64,000 nt of DNA from Monodelphis domestica (GCF_027887165.1 NC_077229.1:208223753-208287752), one strand, 5' to 3'. Shown: positions 44,860-56,115, numbered from the stretch's first letter. A program made the numbers and translations. Notes: generated by a model not told the origin, from the letters alone.

Positions 44860-45804
44860 AGTTCCTGGGTTCAAATCTGGCCTCAGATACTTCCTAGCTG
44901 TTTAACCCTGAGCAAGGCACTTTACTCTAAGTTAATTTTATAACACAGTATCTTTAGTCTTTGATGAGTTGTTTGTTGGTCAGGGCCAGCCAGCTGTCAC
45001 TTGAAGCTGAGTTGGTTTGAGCTTATGCTCAATGTAACTGCCATTTGGCCTACACAGAGTGAACTGACTTGGAGACAGATTTAGAAAGAAAATCTTCTTT
45101 TTAATAGGGTTGAAAAAGTTTGAAGGAAAGGTATTCTTCCTCAAGCGCTTCCCAAACCTCCAACTTTCTCTCCTCTCCAAACTGTCACACCAGGTTCAAG
45201 GAATTCCCAAGAGCTCAGCTTTCCAACCTCCTCTCTGAGCAGGAAAACACCCAGTAGTGAGTCAAAAGGCAGTTAGGCTCAACAGAACTCCCAAATCCTC
45301 GGGTCTCTGAATTCCTACCAAGAACTTGCTCAAGATTTTGCCTAGGCCTCCAAGTCAGGCAGGCAGGATTTTCCTCTTGTCACTAACTTACCAAACCCCC
45401 AAAACTAAATCTCAAATCAAAACTCCTAATACTTCCCTCTTGTGATCCTATTGGGAGATGAAATCTTCCCAATTGGATCGTAGTAAACAATGCAACTTCT
45501 ACTCATTCCTAAATGTATTATACTATTTCCCAAATACCGTGCTTAGCTTAACCTTATCTTATTCTATCACTATGCTAAACCTATTCTAAGCTAAACTATG
45601 CTAAAGATAGAAAGAGAATTTCAAGAAACAGAAAAAAGAAATCAAGGAAAATACTTGAAAACTTGAAAATCCAGATGTTACAATTACAGAAATACAAAAA
45701 TGCAAACTAATAACCCTCATTGCATAGCTCTTACCACTCTTTTGCCTTGGAACCAATACACAGCATTGATTCTAAGATGGAAGGGTTTTGTTTTTAAAAA
45801 ATGG
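44860..45804 (+). mobile_element. SINE-B in repeat E, itself split by about 780 bp
   Basis: Head part 44860-44925 ('gttcctgggttcaaatctgg'); tail part 45708-45804 ('taccactcttttgccttgga', 'cagcattgattctaagatgg'). Flanked by imperfect 'aaat[a]gtaggaa[a]gag' at 44844-44859 and 45805-45818. Confidence 0.75.
44926..45707 (-). mobile_element. Candidate solo LTR of an endogenous retrovirus, minus strand
   Basis: A single block interrupting a SINE-B. Read on the minus strand it opens near 'tgtaacatctggattttcaa' and, late in the block, holds an 'attaaaaagaag' poly(A)-signal-like motif. Size and context fit an LTR. Ends and duplication are unclear and no internal region is present. Old and non-coding. 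Confidence 0.4.
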
Positions 45805-46148
45805 AAATGTAGGAAGAGTATAGGTTATGAATCTGAATGCCAGAGCATTTTGTATTTGATCCTGAAGACAATAAGGGAACCACTGGAGTTTATTAGGGGG
45901 AAAGATGGAGGGGCAACAAGGTGGGGTTTTTGCTTCAGGAAAATTGCTTTGTGGCTGAATAGAGGATAGAAAGGAGTGGGAAGAGACTAGATTCACCATG
46001 ATTCACCAGTAGTCCAGACTTGAGATGACCCTTGTTACAAGGTTGTCATTTTTTCTCCCCAAGGAGAGAAGGAAGGAAAAAGGAACACTTATTAATTAAA
46101 AGAAAAAATTTAAATAATTTTAAATTTAGAATCTGATTTCTTTTGGAT

Positions 46149-46308
46149 CAGGAATTAGCAAAGTATGGCACACAGGCCAGATCTAAACCATCATCTTAGA
46201 TTTTTGTACAGGTCACAAGCTAAAAATGGTCTTTACATTTTTGACCATTCTTATTTCATGGGTTGTACAAAAATACATTTGGTGAGCTGTAGTGTACTGA
46301 CCCCTCTG
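46149..46308. mobile_element. hAT-type MITE
   Basis: Starts 'caggaattagcaaagtatgg'. Its end, reversed, reads 'cagaggggtcagtacactac', giving diverged inverted repeats. Same general type as 18654-18838. Confidence 0.5.
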
Positions 46309-46309
46309 T

Positions 46310-47690
46310 TAGATATTTGTTGTATATGTGTCCCTGGAGGGAATAAATAAGGATAGGAAGAAAATCATAGTCAGAGAAAAAGAAGACTTTCTATCTAATT
46401 ACTGGGAATACCACCTGGGACCTCAAAACAAAGGAGATTTTATTGGTACATTTTATTACAGCTCCCTAAAAGCCAAGGAGAATAAATAAATTTTGAGTGT
46501 CTTGGATAAAGAATGAGCCAAGCAGTTTCCAGGAGGAAGAAGGATTGGTACATAGGCTGGGCTAGGGCTGTCTGAGGCAATGATTTCAGACAATTTTCCT
46601 TCTCATTGTCTTTTTCATAAAAAGAATTTCATTCCCTCTCCCCAGGAGGGAAGCCCAAGGCAAAGCCTATAGAAAAAGTCAAGTGTATAAGCTGGGAAGT
46701 TGGAAACACAGTGGTACCTCCTACAGGAAGTTGGGTACCAGAGAGAAAGAATGCCTATTTCTTTTATTCCTCAGCCAAACACTGCTAGTCTGGGTCTTAG
46801 CCTTCATGGCTCTGTTCTTATAGGATTATACTGTTCTATCATTTTGTCCTTAGTTAGCTATCCTTGTTTCCATTTCTTGCAAAGATCCTTTCAAATTGGG
46901 ATTGAGTAAATGACCTACCTAAAAAGTCAAATCAATATCTTGAGACATTCCCCTCCCTTTTGGCATCTTTAGAACCATTTGCAGTTAAGTTTTCAGAAGT
47001 TCGCTCTTGACAATTGCCCATTCCTCATGAGTCAACTTCATTTGTAAAATCTGAGGCCATGGGATGCTTTTCTTTGCCTTTGAACTATTCAAAAACTACC
47101 CTCCTAGGGTTGGATGTACATGTTAGGCAGTGCCTAACATTACATCCTGTTATTGTTCACAAACTTTAATACAACATGTTGGGTTTTTTTCCCTTCCAAG
47201 GTTCTCATTACTTAGGGAACTATTTCCTCTTAATTGGTCAGAATCAGGTCTAGAATACCTTCTAGCAGATAAATTATCAATAAGAAAAGTCAGAAACGTA
47301 TTATTGGCTGTTTTTAACAAGGGAACCTTTAGAAATTAGACATACTGCTAAAGTCCCCATGACTTTTGTTGTTTTTTTTTTTAAATCTGGACTAGTTTTG
47401 TGACCTAACTTATCAGCCATTTCCTCTGTCTGACCAGTCCTGTAATATGCTCCCATCACCAAATTGCCTCTGTTTCTCCTCCTTTTTATCTTTAATAAAA
47501 TATTTTTATGTTTCCCTTTTGTATGTCCCTTTTCTGACACAGGTAAGCCCAATCAGTTCCTTACTACTACTGCCCCTATTATCCTATATCAGTGTCAGGT
47601 ATATAGAGTTGGCAGCTCTTCCCCCAACAGAGATTGCTGTTAGAAAGTAGAATTCTGCCTATCTTCTATATTCCTTACAAGTACTTTGGA
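46310..47690. other. Unassigned 1.4-kb stretch
   Basis: No recognised repeat, RNA gene or exon. Runs of T occur near 47180 and 47370. It may include an old unique or repeat-derived sequence I cannot name. Confidence 0.4.
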
Positions 47691-47691
47691 A

Positions 47692-47921
47692 GGAGCAGCT
47701 AGGTGGCTTAGTGGATTGAGAGTTAGGTCTAGAGATGGGAGGGTGTGGGTTCAAGTCTGACCTTAGGCACCTCCTAGCTGGGTGACCCTAGACAAATCAT
47801 CTAACACCCACTGCCTAGTCCTTACCTATCTTCTGCCTTGGAATCAATACTGAAATAATTCCAATACTTAGAATCAAAACAATATGCAGTATTGATTCTA
47901 AGAAGGAAGGTAAGGATTTTT
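47692..47921 (+). mobile_element. SINE-B, plus strand
   Basis: 'ggagcagctaggtggcttag' to 'cagtattgattctaagaagg'. A short internal duplication lies in the tail near 47850-47895. Confidence 0.87.
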
Positions 47922-47924
47922 TCA

Positions 47925-48320
47925 AAGAGCATTTTGTGGTGGCAAAGAACTGGAAATTGAAGAGATGCTTATCAGTTGCGGAATAGCTAAAGAAGTTGTG
48001 GCATGTGATTATAGTAGAATACTCCTGGACCATAAGAAATGACAAGCAGGTTAATTTTGGAAAAATATGGAAAGGCCTACATGAAAGTATGAAGAGTGCT
48101 ATGAGTGAAAACATTATATATATCAATAGAAATATTGTTTGAAGAATGACTTATGTATGTCCACCTCCTGAGAAGGAACTGGTAAATAGAAATAAGACAC
48201 AGTTTTTTACACATACATATATATTTTTGTCAAATGGGGGAGGTGAGAGAGGGAGGGAGTTAACTTGATATTTTAATGTAACAAATTATTTAACTTATTA
48301 ATCTAAATTAAAAAAAAATA
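47925..48320 (+). mobile_element. L1 3' end, UTR type 1
   Basis: 'tggtggcaaagaactggaaa', 'ggaatagctaaagaagttgt', 'atagaaatattgtttgaaga', 'gtatgtccacctcctgagaa', ending in an A run. Confidence 0.74.
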
Positions 48321-48339
48321 TGAAACTGATGGTTGAGGT

Positions 48340-48925
48340 GGGGGGAGGAATACATCTCCTTCCAAAGATAGCAAAGATAGGGGGAAAGGACTTAACTTGT
48401 ACAAAAATATTTGTAACAGCTTTTTTTGTGGTGGCAAAGAACTAGAATCTGAGGGGGTTGTCTATTAATTGAGGAATAGCTAACAAGTTATGGTATATGA
48501 TTGCAACAGAACACCTTTGTTCCACTAGATGTGACAAATAAAATAATCACAAACAGAAAACCTGGAAAGATGCAAAGCAAAATGAACAGAACCAGATGAA
48601 TTTTGTATACAGTAACAGCAATAATGTACGATGATCAACTCTGAATGGAAGGAACTGATGGAGTCTGAATGCAAATTGAAGCACACTTTTCTTCACTTTA
48701 TTTCTTTCATGAAGTTTTCTCTCGTATAAATGATATGTGTCTTCTTTTTTCAATATGATGAACAAAGAAATATGTATTATATGATAATACATGTTCTACC
48801 TATACTATATTACCTGCTTTCTTGGGGAGGAAGGGAGAAAACATGAATCATAAAATGTCTGAAAACAATTATTAAAATTATATCAACATGGAAAAAATTA
48901 CAGATTAAAATTTTTTTAAATGTTA
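48340..48925 (+). mobile_element. L1 3' end, UTR type 2
   Basis: 'gtggtggcaaagaactagaa', 'agtaacagcaataatgtacg', 'ggagtctgaatgcaaattga', 'cctgctttcttggggaggaa'. It shares the ORF2 tail with the preceding copy but has a different 3' UTR. Confidence 0.74.
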
Positions 48926-48929
48926 GGAG

Positions 48930-49688
48930 TACATCTCCTTAATATGTAGTATTTAGGGATATTGCAAAAAAAAAAAAGTCACATGATAAATTTATAAATC
49001 AGGCTCTTGCATCTACTCCACAAAGGATGGTTCCTTCCCTTGCCCCTTGGATACATATTTCTCTTGCAAAATGCACATTGCTTATTTATTTAACCTTAGA
49101 ATGTATGCTATTTCAGTCACTTCCTTATCCCTTCAAGGCTACTCTTGATGTTTGTTCAAGCCTAATTTCCCTTTGTAAAAATGTTATGGACTCACAACCA
49201 TACAAGATGATTTGATCCAGCCACATACATTTCCCCTTTTATCTTCTGTTCAGTCAAGTTCCTTGCCCTGCTAAGTGGACTCATATTCAGAGGTCCACAT
49301 GGGCATTTCAGAACCTTCTTAATGGTCAGGCTCAATTTAGCAGTTGCTATGAGAGAAGTAAGAAGGAAAAATGAAAATAAGTCTTTCATCCTCAGCCTCA
49401 GATATACTCAGTATGATATGATTGCCATTTTTTTCTGCGGGGGGGGTGGTCACTCTGACTTCTCTAAGGCAGGAAAAAATAAGAGGAATTCACTCACCCA
49501 AATTCAGCAAGTACTAAAAGCTAGAAACATTATAAATGGAGGGATAAGCCAAAGAAGCTCTATATCTGCCTGAGTAGCAAAGGAAAAAGCAAAAGAATAG
49601 AGAGGAGCTTGAGTGGAAAGCAGCTCAGCAACCAAAGGGCAGCAGGTAAAACAGAAATGTGGTAAAGTGTAGCTACAGAAGCCAGAGC
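48930..49688. other. Unassigned stretch
   Basis: No gene or repeat recognised. Confidence 0.4.
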
Positions 49689-49689
49689 T

Positions 49690-49851
49690 TTGGCAGTTCT
49701 CTCCTCTCTCCTCTATTCCCCTCTCTTCTCCTTTTCCCCACTTCTTTCTCCTCCCATCCCCTTCCTTCCCCTTCATGTCCCTTTCCTTCATCTTTCATTC
49801 CTTTCTTTCCCTTCTTTCCACTTTCCTTATTTCTTTCCTTTTCTGTCATTC
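49690..49851 (-). repeat. Polypyrimidine tract, likely decayed poly(A) tail of the 7SL copy
   Basis: C/T-rich on plus, so A/G-rich on minus (GGAAA-like). It directly follows the 3' end of the 7SL pseudogene in its own direction. Confidence 0.6.
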
Positions 49852-50136
49852 TTCAGACTAGCTCTTTCTATTTCATTCAGACTGGAAGTAAAGCAGCCAT
49901 TTGGAGTCCCAATCCCACTACACATCATAACAGGAGCTTTCCATTTCCAACCTGAGTCAATCCTCCCCTTCTTAGACATCCTTCTCCTAAGCACTCATCA
50001 ATATTGATGCCAGACTCAGTTACTACAACCAACTGACATAGCCCACTGCAGCTCAGAATTCTAGAACTCAAGCAATTCACCATTTTCAGCTTCCCTGGAA
50101 ACAGAGATCACAGGCATGTGCCACCACACCCAGCCG
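49852..50136 (-). pseudogene. RN7SL: 7SL (SRP RNA) processed pseudogene, nearly full length
   Basis: The minus strand follows 7SL RNA from end to end. Matching segments in order: 'ggctgggtgtggtggcacat' (RNA GGCGCGGTGGC...), 'gcctgtgatc', 'attgcttgagttctagaatt', 'ctgagctgcagtgggctatg', 'ggcatcaatatt', 'gactcaggttggaaatgga', 'tagtgggattgggac' and 'ccagtctgaatgaaatagaa'. The length of about 285 bases compares with about 300 for the functional RNA. Both the Alu domain and the S domain are present, so this is 7SL itself and not an Alu. Many substitutions and small gaps, and the purine-rich 3' tail, mark it as an old retrocopy with no expected SRP function. Confidence 0.85.
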
Positions 50137-50139
50137 ACC

Positions 50140-51090
50140 ATGATTTTTTCCTAGGAGGTATTTGTTCTCTTTCTCATTGTCTTGTGAGTCTGTGGGAGAT
50201 TGTCTCTAATAGTAAGAGTCCATACACATGTTAGACAACCTAAACTTGGAATGTGCCCATCAGCAGAGTTTGGGTATTAGGGATAGACTGGCAGTGGTAG
50301 AATTGAGAATGTTTAGTATTTCAATTTTTAAAATTTTGTTATATTGGGGTTTTAAAATTTTTATTTTGTTTGATATTTATTTTGTTATTCTATCTGAATG
50401 AAATCCTTGGTCATTTGATTTATGTTTTCTTCCTGGTATGTTCATAGAAAATTCCATATCTGGCTATGATCATGAACCAAATATTACCCTCATACTGAGC
50501 TCCAGTAGCAGTGTGATTGCAGAATTGAATGAGATACCTGTTACAAGTTGGGTGAGGCTAATAATTTTCATACTATCATCCTTACAGTGATGTGAACAAA
50601 GCATTTTGTAAACCATAAGACTATGTAAATGTTCATTATTATTATTTGTAATAGTGGTAGTAAAGCTTTTTAACCCTAGCTATTTTTTCCCAATGAATTA
50701 AAAGGAAGAAAGGTATCTATCATGCCTCTGTCAGGAGTTTCTATGGGGATCTCAAATGTTCCAGACTACAGGTTAGGACTAGTAGGAGTCAGAGACTAAG
50801 AAATAAATAACTGCTGAGACATGGACATTCATTTCCACTCCTACCCCAGTTTCTGGATAAGGTGTGGTGTCTAAAATTTGTATTAGTTAACGCTTTACCA
50901 GGAATTAGAACAGCAGGCTGAGAGCCAAGCCCTGGGGGAATGCAATAAAAGATAGGAACCTAGGATATGAAGGTGCAGTTGAAAGGGGGATAGAAAGTTC
51001 CCAAATATAGCAGTTGTGCTAAAAATCAGGCCTGTCTTAATGCCTTCTGTGGCTGAGATTTAAGGTCTCCAAATACTTGAGAAAAAAAAC
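50140..51090. other. Mostly unassigned; MIR tail at about 50550-50650
   Basis: 'acaaagcattttgtaaacca' and 'ctatgtaaatgttcattatt' are a MIR 3' end. No gene seen. Confidence 0.4.
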
Positions 51091-51094
51091 AAAA

Positions 51095-51200
51095 CAATAA
51101 ACCGAGAAAGGACCTTATTGGTCATCTAGTCCAATCTCTTATTCTTACAAATGAGAAGACTGAAACCTCAGAGTTATTTATTACTGCTATAACTCCAGCC
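51095..51200 (-). mobile_element. MIR-related fragment, minus strand
   Basis: 'ggtcatctagtccaatctct' and 'acaaatgagaagactgaaac'. Confidence 0.5.
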
Positions 51201-51362
51201 ATATCAGCAAAGTGTACTTGGGTGGCATATACCCAAAGAATTCTTCAGATGTACCATTGCTGAGTTAGAAATTTACAAATATGATCTGGAATAAAAAATG
51301 TGAAGTCTGAGAAAATAGAGCTTCATTTCATCAACAAACCAAATCCACTTTTCCCTGTGTCA

Positions 51363-51540
51363 AGTAGTACAAAGAATATGGTTTGGAGTTAGAGGAATTG
51401 AGTTTTCGAATCTTGATTCTGCTACTTATGTGTCCATAAACATCACCTTTTCCACACTGGATCTCAAATTCCTCATCTGTACATTAAAGGATTTAGACAA
51501 GAAAGCCACTTCTTCCTCTAAAGTTATGATCCTATGAGCC
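51363..51540 (+). mobile_element. MIR, plus strand
   Basis: 'acaaagaatatggtttggag', 'aatcttgattctgctactta', 'ttcctcatctgtacattaaa'. Confidence 0.62.
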
Positions 51541-52160
51541 TTTTCAGCATCTCAAGCTCCCTAACGGAGATGGACTCAGTTGCTAATGGCCCAACCTTGG
51601 AGTATGTCTATATGTAAACCATAAGGTTTTGTAAAGGCTATATAAACCCTGGAATATTTTACTTTGTTGTCTTTAATCAGTGACTCAGGTGAAGGTATTT
51701 GGAAGACAAAAAGCTGTCTGAGACAGCTAACAAGTTGGATGCCAGAGTCAGAATACACATACACACATACACACACAAAGATTTTGACAAGCTAGAAAGA
51801 TTGGCTGAATCTTGGTTGATACACTCACTCGCTTACAGAGTCACTACCAGGATAATCACATAAGAAATTGACAAGATCATCTCTTGTTGAGAAGAAAATT
51901 CTGCTCAGATCTCTAGCTGTTGTCAAGTGTATGAGGGACTGACATGAGGAAAGGAATTAGATAAGGAAGCTGGAGGACAGAACAGCTATGGTTGTATCTA
52001 CATGATTCCACAGAGAGAAGACAATTTAAAACATTTGATCAAACAGATGTATTTGTTTTTGTTTACATTTGATTTTTTTCTCTCCTACTGAAGTAAAAAC
52101 TGACAAATTATTTAAGGTCCCAAAAACACTTCCTTGGCTTATGGTTAAGCCAGGAGAGAG
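51541..52160. other. Unassigned stretch
   Basis: Short (CA)n near 51755-51777. No gene seen. Confidence 0.4.
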
Positions 52161-52163
52161 AGG

Positions 52164-52171
52164 TGACAGAC

Positions 52172-52204
<33 letters not shown>

Positions 52205-52325
52205 CAGAGGTACAGAGACACAGACAGAGAGACAGATAGAGACAGAGAAAGACAGACAGAGAGAATGAGAAAGACAGAAAGACAGAGACAGAGGTAGAGA
52301 CAGACAGAGATGGACAGAAAGAGAA
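52164..52325 (+). repeat. (GACA/GACAGA)n microsatellite
   Basis: Imperfect tetra- and hexanucleotide tract. The Cys/Leu/Ser-rich frames on the minus strand are artefacts of it. Confidence 0.93.
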
Positions 52326-52409
52326 ACACATGACTGCCCTTTGAATATTGATAAGCTATTGTGGACCAAAGAGGGAGAACACAGTGGTGAAGAGCTTTGA
52401 AAGCATATA

Positions 52410-52790
52410 TTATTATAACTTTGAAGGAACTGGGGCTGTTTAGCCTGGAGAAAAAAAAGGTCGAGAGGCAATATAATAGCTATTTTATATTTAAAGGGTT
52501 GTCATAAGGAAGAGATCCAATTTGTTTTGCTTGGTCACACAGCAGAATTAGGAACAATGGATGGTAGTTATAAAAAAGACAAATGTGGACTTGAAAAGAA
52601 AAACTTTCTGACAATTAGTGCTATGCCAAAATGGAATAGAATACTTTGGAAGGTAGTGGATTTCCTCTTAGTGGGGAGGTTTTTAAAGAAAAGCTGGATA
52701 ACCATTTGTTGAGTATGATACAGAAGGGTTAATAATGGGTTGCACTAGTTCATCTCTGAGTTTCTTTCCAATTATGTGATTTTGTGATAA
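52410..52790 (+). mobile_element. CR1/L3 LINE 3' end
   Basis: 'ggggctgtttagcctggaga', 'cacagcagaattaggaacaa', 'ccaaaatggaatagaatact', 'agtggggaggtttttaaaga', 'ctttccaattatgtgatttt' follow the CR1 3' UTR order seen in amniotes. Confidence 0.75.
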
Positions 52791-53383
52791 GAACTGGCAC
52801 TAAGATAATTTATTCCATATTATGATGTTATCCCTACCTTGCCTCCCTAGAACTTGCTTTGGTAGTAACAGATTCTTTGAGATGATCAACTTCAGTGTTG
52901 GGGGTTGAATGGATATAAGGAGTATTAGATATTTTGTTTTTCTTCTCCTCAGGAGTGAAATTAATTAAAATGCACTACCCTGCTACCTACTGGTTTATGT
53001 TTTCCAAACACACCCAAGCCTGATATTATTCTATTAGCTCCTATGTCTTGCAGATAACCAAAGACATCTAGCCTTCAAAAGGAAAACTGATGGTTAGTTA
53101 TAATCCTTCATGGGTTCTGTCAAGGAAAAATCTTCATATAAGCAAACAAACTGAGGTACACTGAATGTTTCTTATTGTTAGAAGCTTTAAGGAATCATAA
53201 ATTTCCTATAAACCTATGCAAACTCTAAATTCAAGGTATCAAGATGTAGAGAATAAGACTAAAATAGAAAATGGGTAAGATGTCACAAGGTGACTTCTTT
53301 CTTTTCCTTTTTAATTTTCAAGACATGATATTTTTCAGTTCACTAAGGTTTTCTTTAAATTACTATCTTAAAATTATAACACT
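52791..53383. other. Unassigned stretch
   Basis: No gene or repeat recognised. Confidence 0.4.
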
Positions 53384-53384
53384 A

Positions 53385-53600
53385 ATAATAACTAGCATTT
53401 ATACAATGTTTTAAGGTTGGAAAAGAACTTCACAAATATCTCATTTTATCTTGACAACAAGCCTGACAGGTAGGTGCTATTATTATCTACATTTTACAGA
53501 ATAGAAAACTGAGGCAGATGTTAAGTGACTCAATCAAACGTCACATAGCTAGGCAGTGTCTGTGGCCAGAGTTCTTCCTGAGTTCTGGCAGAGTACTATA
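53385..53600 (-). mobile_element. MIR, minus strand
   Basis: 'taataataactagcatttat', 'cattttacagaatagaaaac', 'cacatagctaggcagtgtct'. Confidence 0.7.
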
Positions 53601-53794
53601 TAATGCAACATGTAGCTATGTATCTGTTTTGTATGTGTGTACACATGTACATACATAATTATATGTGTACATAATATACACATATATATTGAATGGGGAA
53701 TATCTCCCTCCCACCTCTACCCAGATCAAATTCAAGTATATTCTGCTACATAGTGAGCATCTCTTTAAATTTTCTTCTTTAAAATATTTAGGAT

Positions 53795-53935
53795 TGTGGT
53801 ATTTAGAGTTAGACATTTTTGGTTACGTAATTCAACCCCCTCAGTTTTTACAGGTGAGGAAACTGAGGTACAGAGACATTAAACAGCTTGCTCCAGGTCA
53901 TGAAACTAGAAAGTATTTCAAGTGGGCTTATTCCC
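53795..53935 (-). mobile_element. MIR-related fragment, minus strand
   Basis: 'acaggtgaggaaactgaggt' followed by 'cttgctccaggtcatgaaac'. Confidence 0.5.
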
Positions 53936-54350
53936 ACTGAAACTTGTGGGAATAATCTAGGTCTAAAGTATAGTCTTGGAAGATTATGCCTTATCCAAAA
54001 GGAAGGTAATAGATAAAAGGAAAGGAAAGGAAAGGAGTATCCATGTATATAGAAACATATATTCACATGAGGACCTCTAGGGACTAGGTGAAGAAAGCAT
54101 GAGGGAGAGAGAGCATTTTAGGTGAAGATAATGGAGGAAGAGAAACAGATAAGATGTATTATTGTAGTGGGGGTATATTACAGGCCACATGGATAGAAGG
54201 AAGAATTATAAATATCTCAGGATACCAATCACAAGCCTATCATGGGAACATTCTACACAATAATGTTCAATTATCTAGATACTTTGGAATTGAAGATAGA
54301 CATTCGGATAGACAGATGGACAGACAGAAAGATACATATATATAAATAGA

Positions 54351-54569
54351 GGAAGGAAGGAAGGAAGGAAGGAAGGAAGGAAGGAAGGAAGGAAGGAAGG
54401 AAGGAAGGAAGGAAGGAAGGAAGGAAGGAAGGAAGGAAGGAAGGAAGGAAGGAAGGAAGGAAGGAAGGAAGGAAGGAAGGAAGGAAGGAAGGAAGGAAGG
54501 AAGGAAGGAAGGAAGGAAGGAAGGAAGGAAGGAAGGAAGGAAGGAAGGAAGGAAGGAAGGAAGGAAGGA
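54351..54569 (+). repeat. Perfect (GGAA)n array, about 55 units
   Basis: 219 bp of uninterrupted GGAA, preceded by a short GATA/GACA-rich stretch. Leu-Pro-Ser-Phe frames on the minus strand are artefacts. Confidence 0.98.
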
Positions 54570-54960
54570 TGACATGATCAGACTTACCCTTTAGGAAAAT
54601 CATTTTAGTGGCTCAATGCAGGATGGTTTGGAGGGAGGAGAAACTTGAGCCTGGCAGGCCCACCAACAGGCTAATACAAAAGACTGAGGTGATGAGGAGC
54701 TGTTCCAGGGTTGGGGGGCACTGTCAGAGGAGAGAAGGGAGTGTATTCGAAGAGGTATTGAACAGATGAAATTGGTGGCATTGGCCACAGATTGGATATG
54801 GGGCATGAGAGATAGTGAGGAGGAGGACAGCTAGGTTGAGAGCCTAGAAGACTGAGAAGACAGTGTTGCTCTCCATAACAGAAAAGATAGAAGATGGAGA
54901 GTGTTTGGGGGAAAGATGATGAGCCTTGATCAGACTATATCTGAAATATAATTTTTGTGT
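54570..54960 (+). mobile_element. Old repeat E, 3' part
   Basis: 'gacatgatcagacttaccct', 'ttaggaaaatcattttagtg', 'ctgtcagaggagagaaggga', 'cacagattggatatggggca' follow the repeat E 3' half. The GGAA array sits at the point where the repeat's 'ggggagtgacatg' would begin. Confidence 0.62.
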
Positions 54961-55334
54961 TCAGTCATTTCAGTCAAAATGATCCTAGTTTTCAGACTGA
55001 AGTCATGCCCTACTAGAGTATATTTCTCCTCAAGACAGATCATGTTGGGTCTATACGTAAATTAGGTGCTTGTCCTCTCAGCCACCTGGAACTGCATGCA
55101 GTCTTCAGTTCCTTTGGTACCAACTGAGCCTGCATTGAAAGGTGATTTTTGAGGCCAATATGTCCCGATTTTCAAAGGTACAGAGACGATTAGAACAGTT
55201 TTGGAAATAGCTTCGAAAACAACAGATGGCTCTGTGACATGACACACCACAAATCAGAAGGCTCCAAGGGAGCCTCAAGTTCCCTTCCTCCCTGTAATAG
55301 GGCCTTTCTTAAACCATTTCAATCAGAAGTGAGC
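54961..55334. other. Unassigned stretch
   Basis: No gene or repeat recognised. Confidence 0.4.
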
Positions 55335-55565
55335 TCTGTTTCTCCGTCTTTGTCTCTCTCTGTGTTTTTCTTTTTGTCTGTGTCTCTATATATATCGGTC
55401 TCTGTCTCCATGTCTCTCTGTGTGTATCTATGTCTTAGTGTCTCCATATATCTGCTGCTGTTCCTTTCTTACTCCATCTCTATCTCTCTCTGCCTCTGCT
55501 TCTATCTCTATCTCTGTATCTGTATCTCTCTATGTCTCTTTCTCTTTTCTCTTTTTCTTTTCTCT
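55335..55565 (+). repeat. CT-rich (TCTCTG/TCTATC)n tract
   Basis: Imperfect pyrimidine/GT microsatellite, about 230 bp. Confidence 0.85.
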
Positions 55566-55894
55566 CAACATTTATAGCACTATAGATCATAAGAACTCTT
55601 GGACACCTTCATTCTAATTTCCACTCCCCCTTGATGGATTAGGTCCCCAGAGAATTTAGCAAGATCTCTCCCCCAGGGTTCTAAGTTTACCCTGAAGGGT
55701 CAGGGGTGATTCTATAATGTTATTGGCTTGAACCTCTATCAATATGCCTCCTTCCATAATTATTCATTGAGAACTATTTTCCTAGCCAAGCTTAACTAGA
55801 TTTTAGAAAGAGGTATTTACTAAGATGGTACAAAAAGAAGAGTGGGTGCAAAACATCCTACTTAAAAGTCTCTAAAAAACTCTCCAATGGACAA

Positions 55895-56095
55895 TCCTGA
55901 AAGACTCACGACAGGGAATGTTATGCACCTCCAGAGAAAAATCTGTTGGAGTCATCTTTCACATCAGCATATTTTTGGTTTTATTTTGGGATTTTGGTTA
56001 TGGATGTTTGCTCTTACAACAATGACCAATATGGAAGCATGTTTTGTATGACAATAAAAATAAATTTTTTTAAAAATCAAGAATAAATTTTTAAA
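55895..56095 (+). mobile_element. L1-like 3' terminus
   Basis: 'ggttttattttgggattttg', 'aacaatgaccaatatggaag', 'gttttgtatgacaataaaaa' and an A-rich end. Confidence 0.5.
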
Positions 56096-56115
56096 AACTC
56101 TCCCATGAATTAATG

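Larger units (their letters stand above)
44440..46040 (+). mobile_element. Old repeat E, long copy, split by SINE-B
   Basis: Left part 44440-44859: 'ggcatggtgctaagtactgg', 'gccctcaaggagcttacaat', 'gaaagtattccaggaagggg'. Right part 45805-46040: 'tgtatttgatcctgaagaca', 'ggaaccactggagtttatta', 'agtagtccagacttgagatg'. The order is continuous across the insertion. Confidence 0.65.

Noticed and set aside
49860-50140. Alu-like sequence suggesting primate contamination
   Set aside because: Homology continues through the SRP S domain, which Alu lacks, and the flanks are marsupial-type. It is a 7SL pseudogene.
52026-52471. Cys/Leu/Ser-rich frames on the minus strand
   Set aside because: Translation of the GACA microsatellite.
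54267-54603. Leu-Pro-Ser-Phe repeat proteins on the minus strand
   Set aside because: Translation of the perfect GGAA array.
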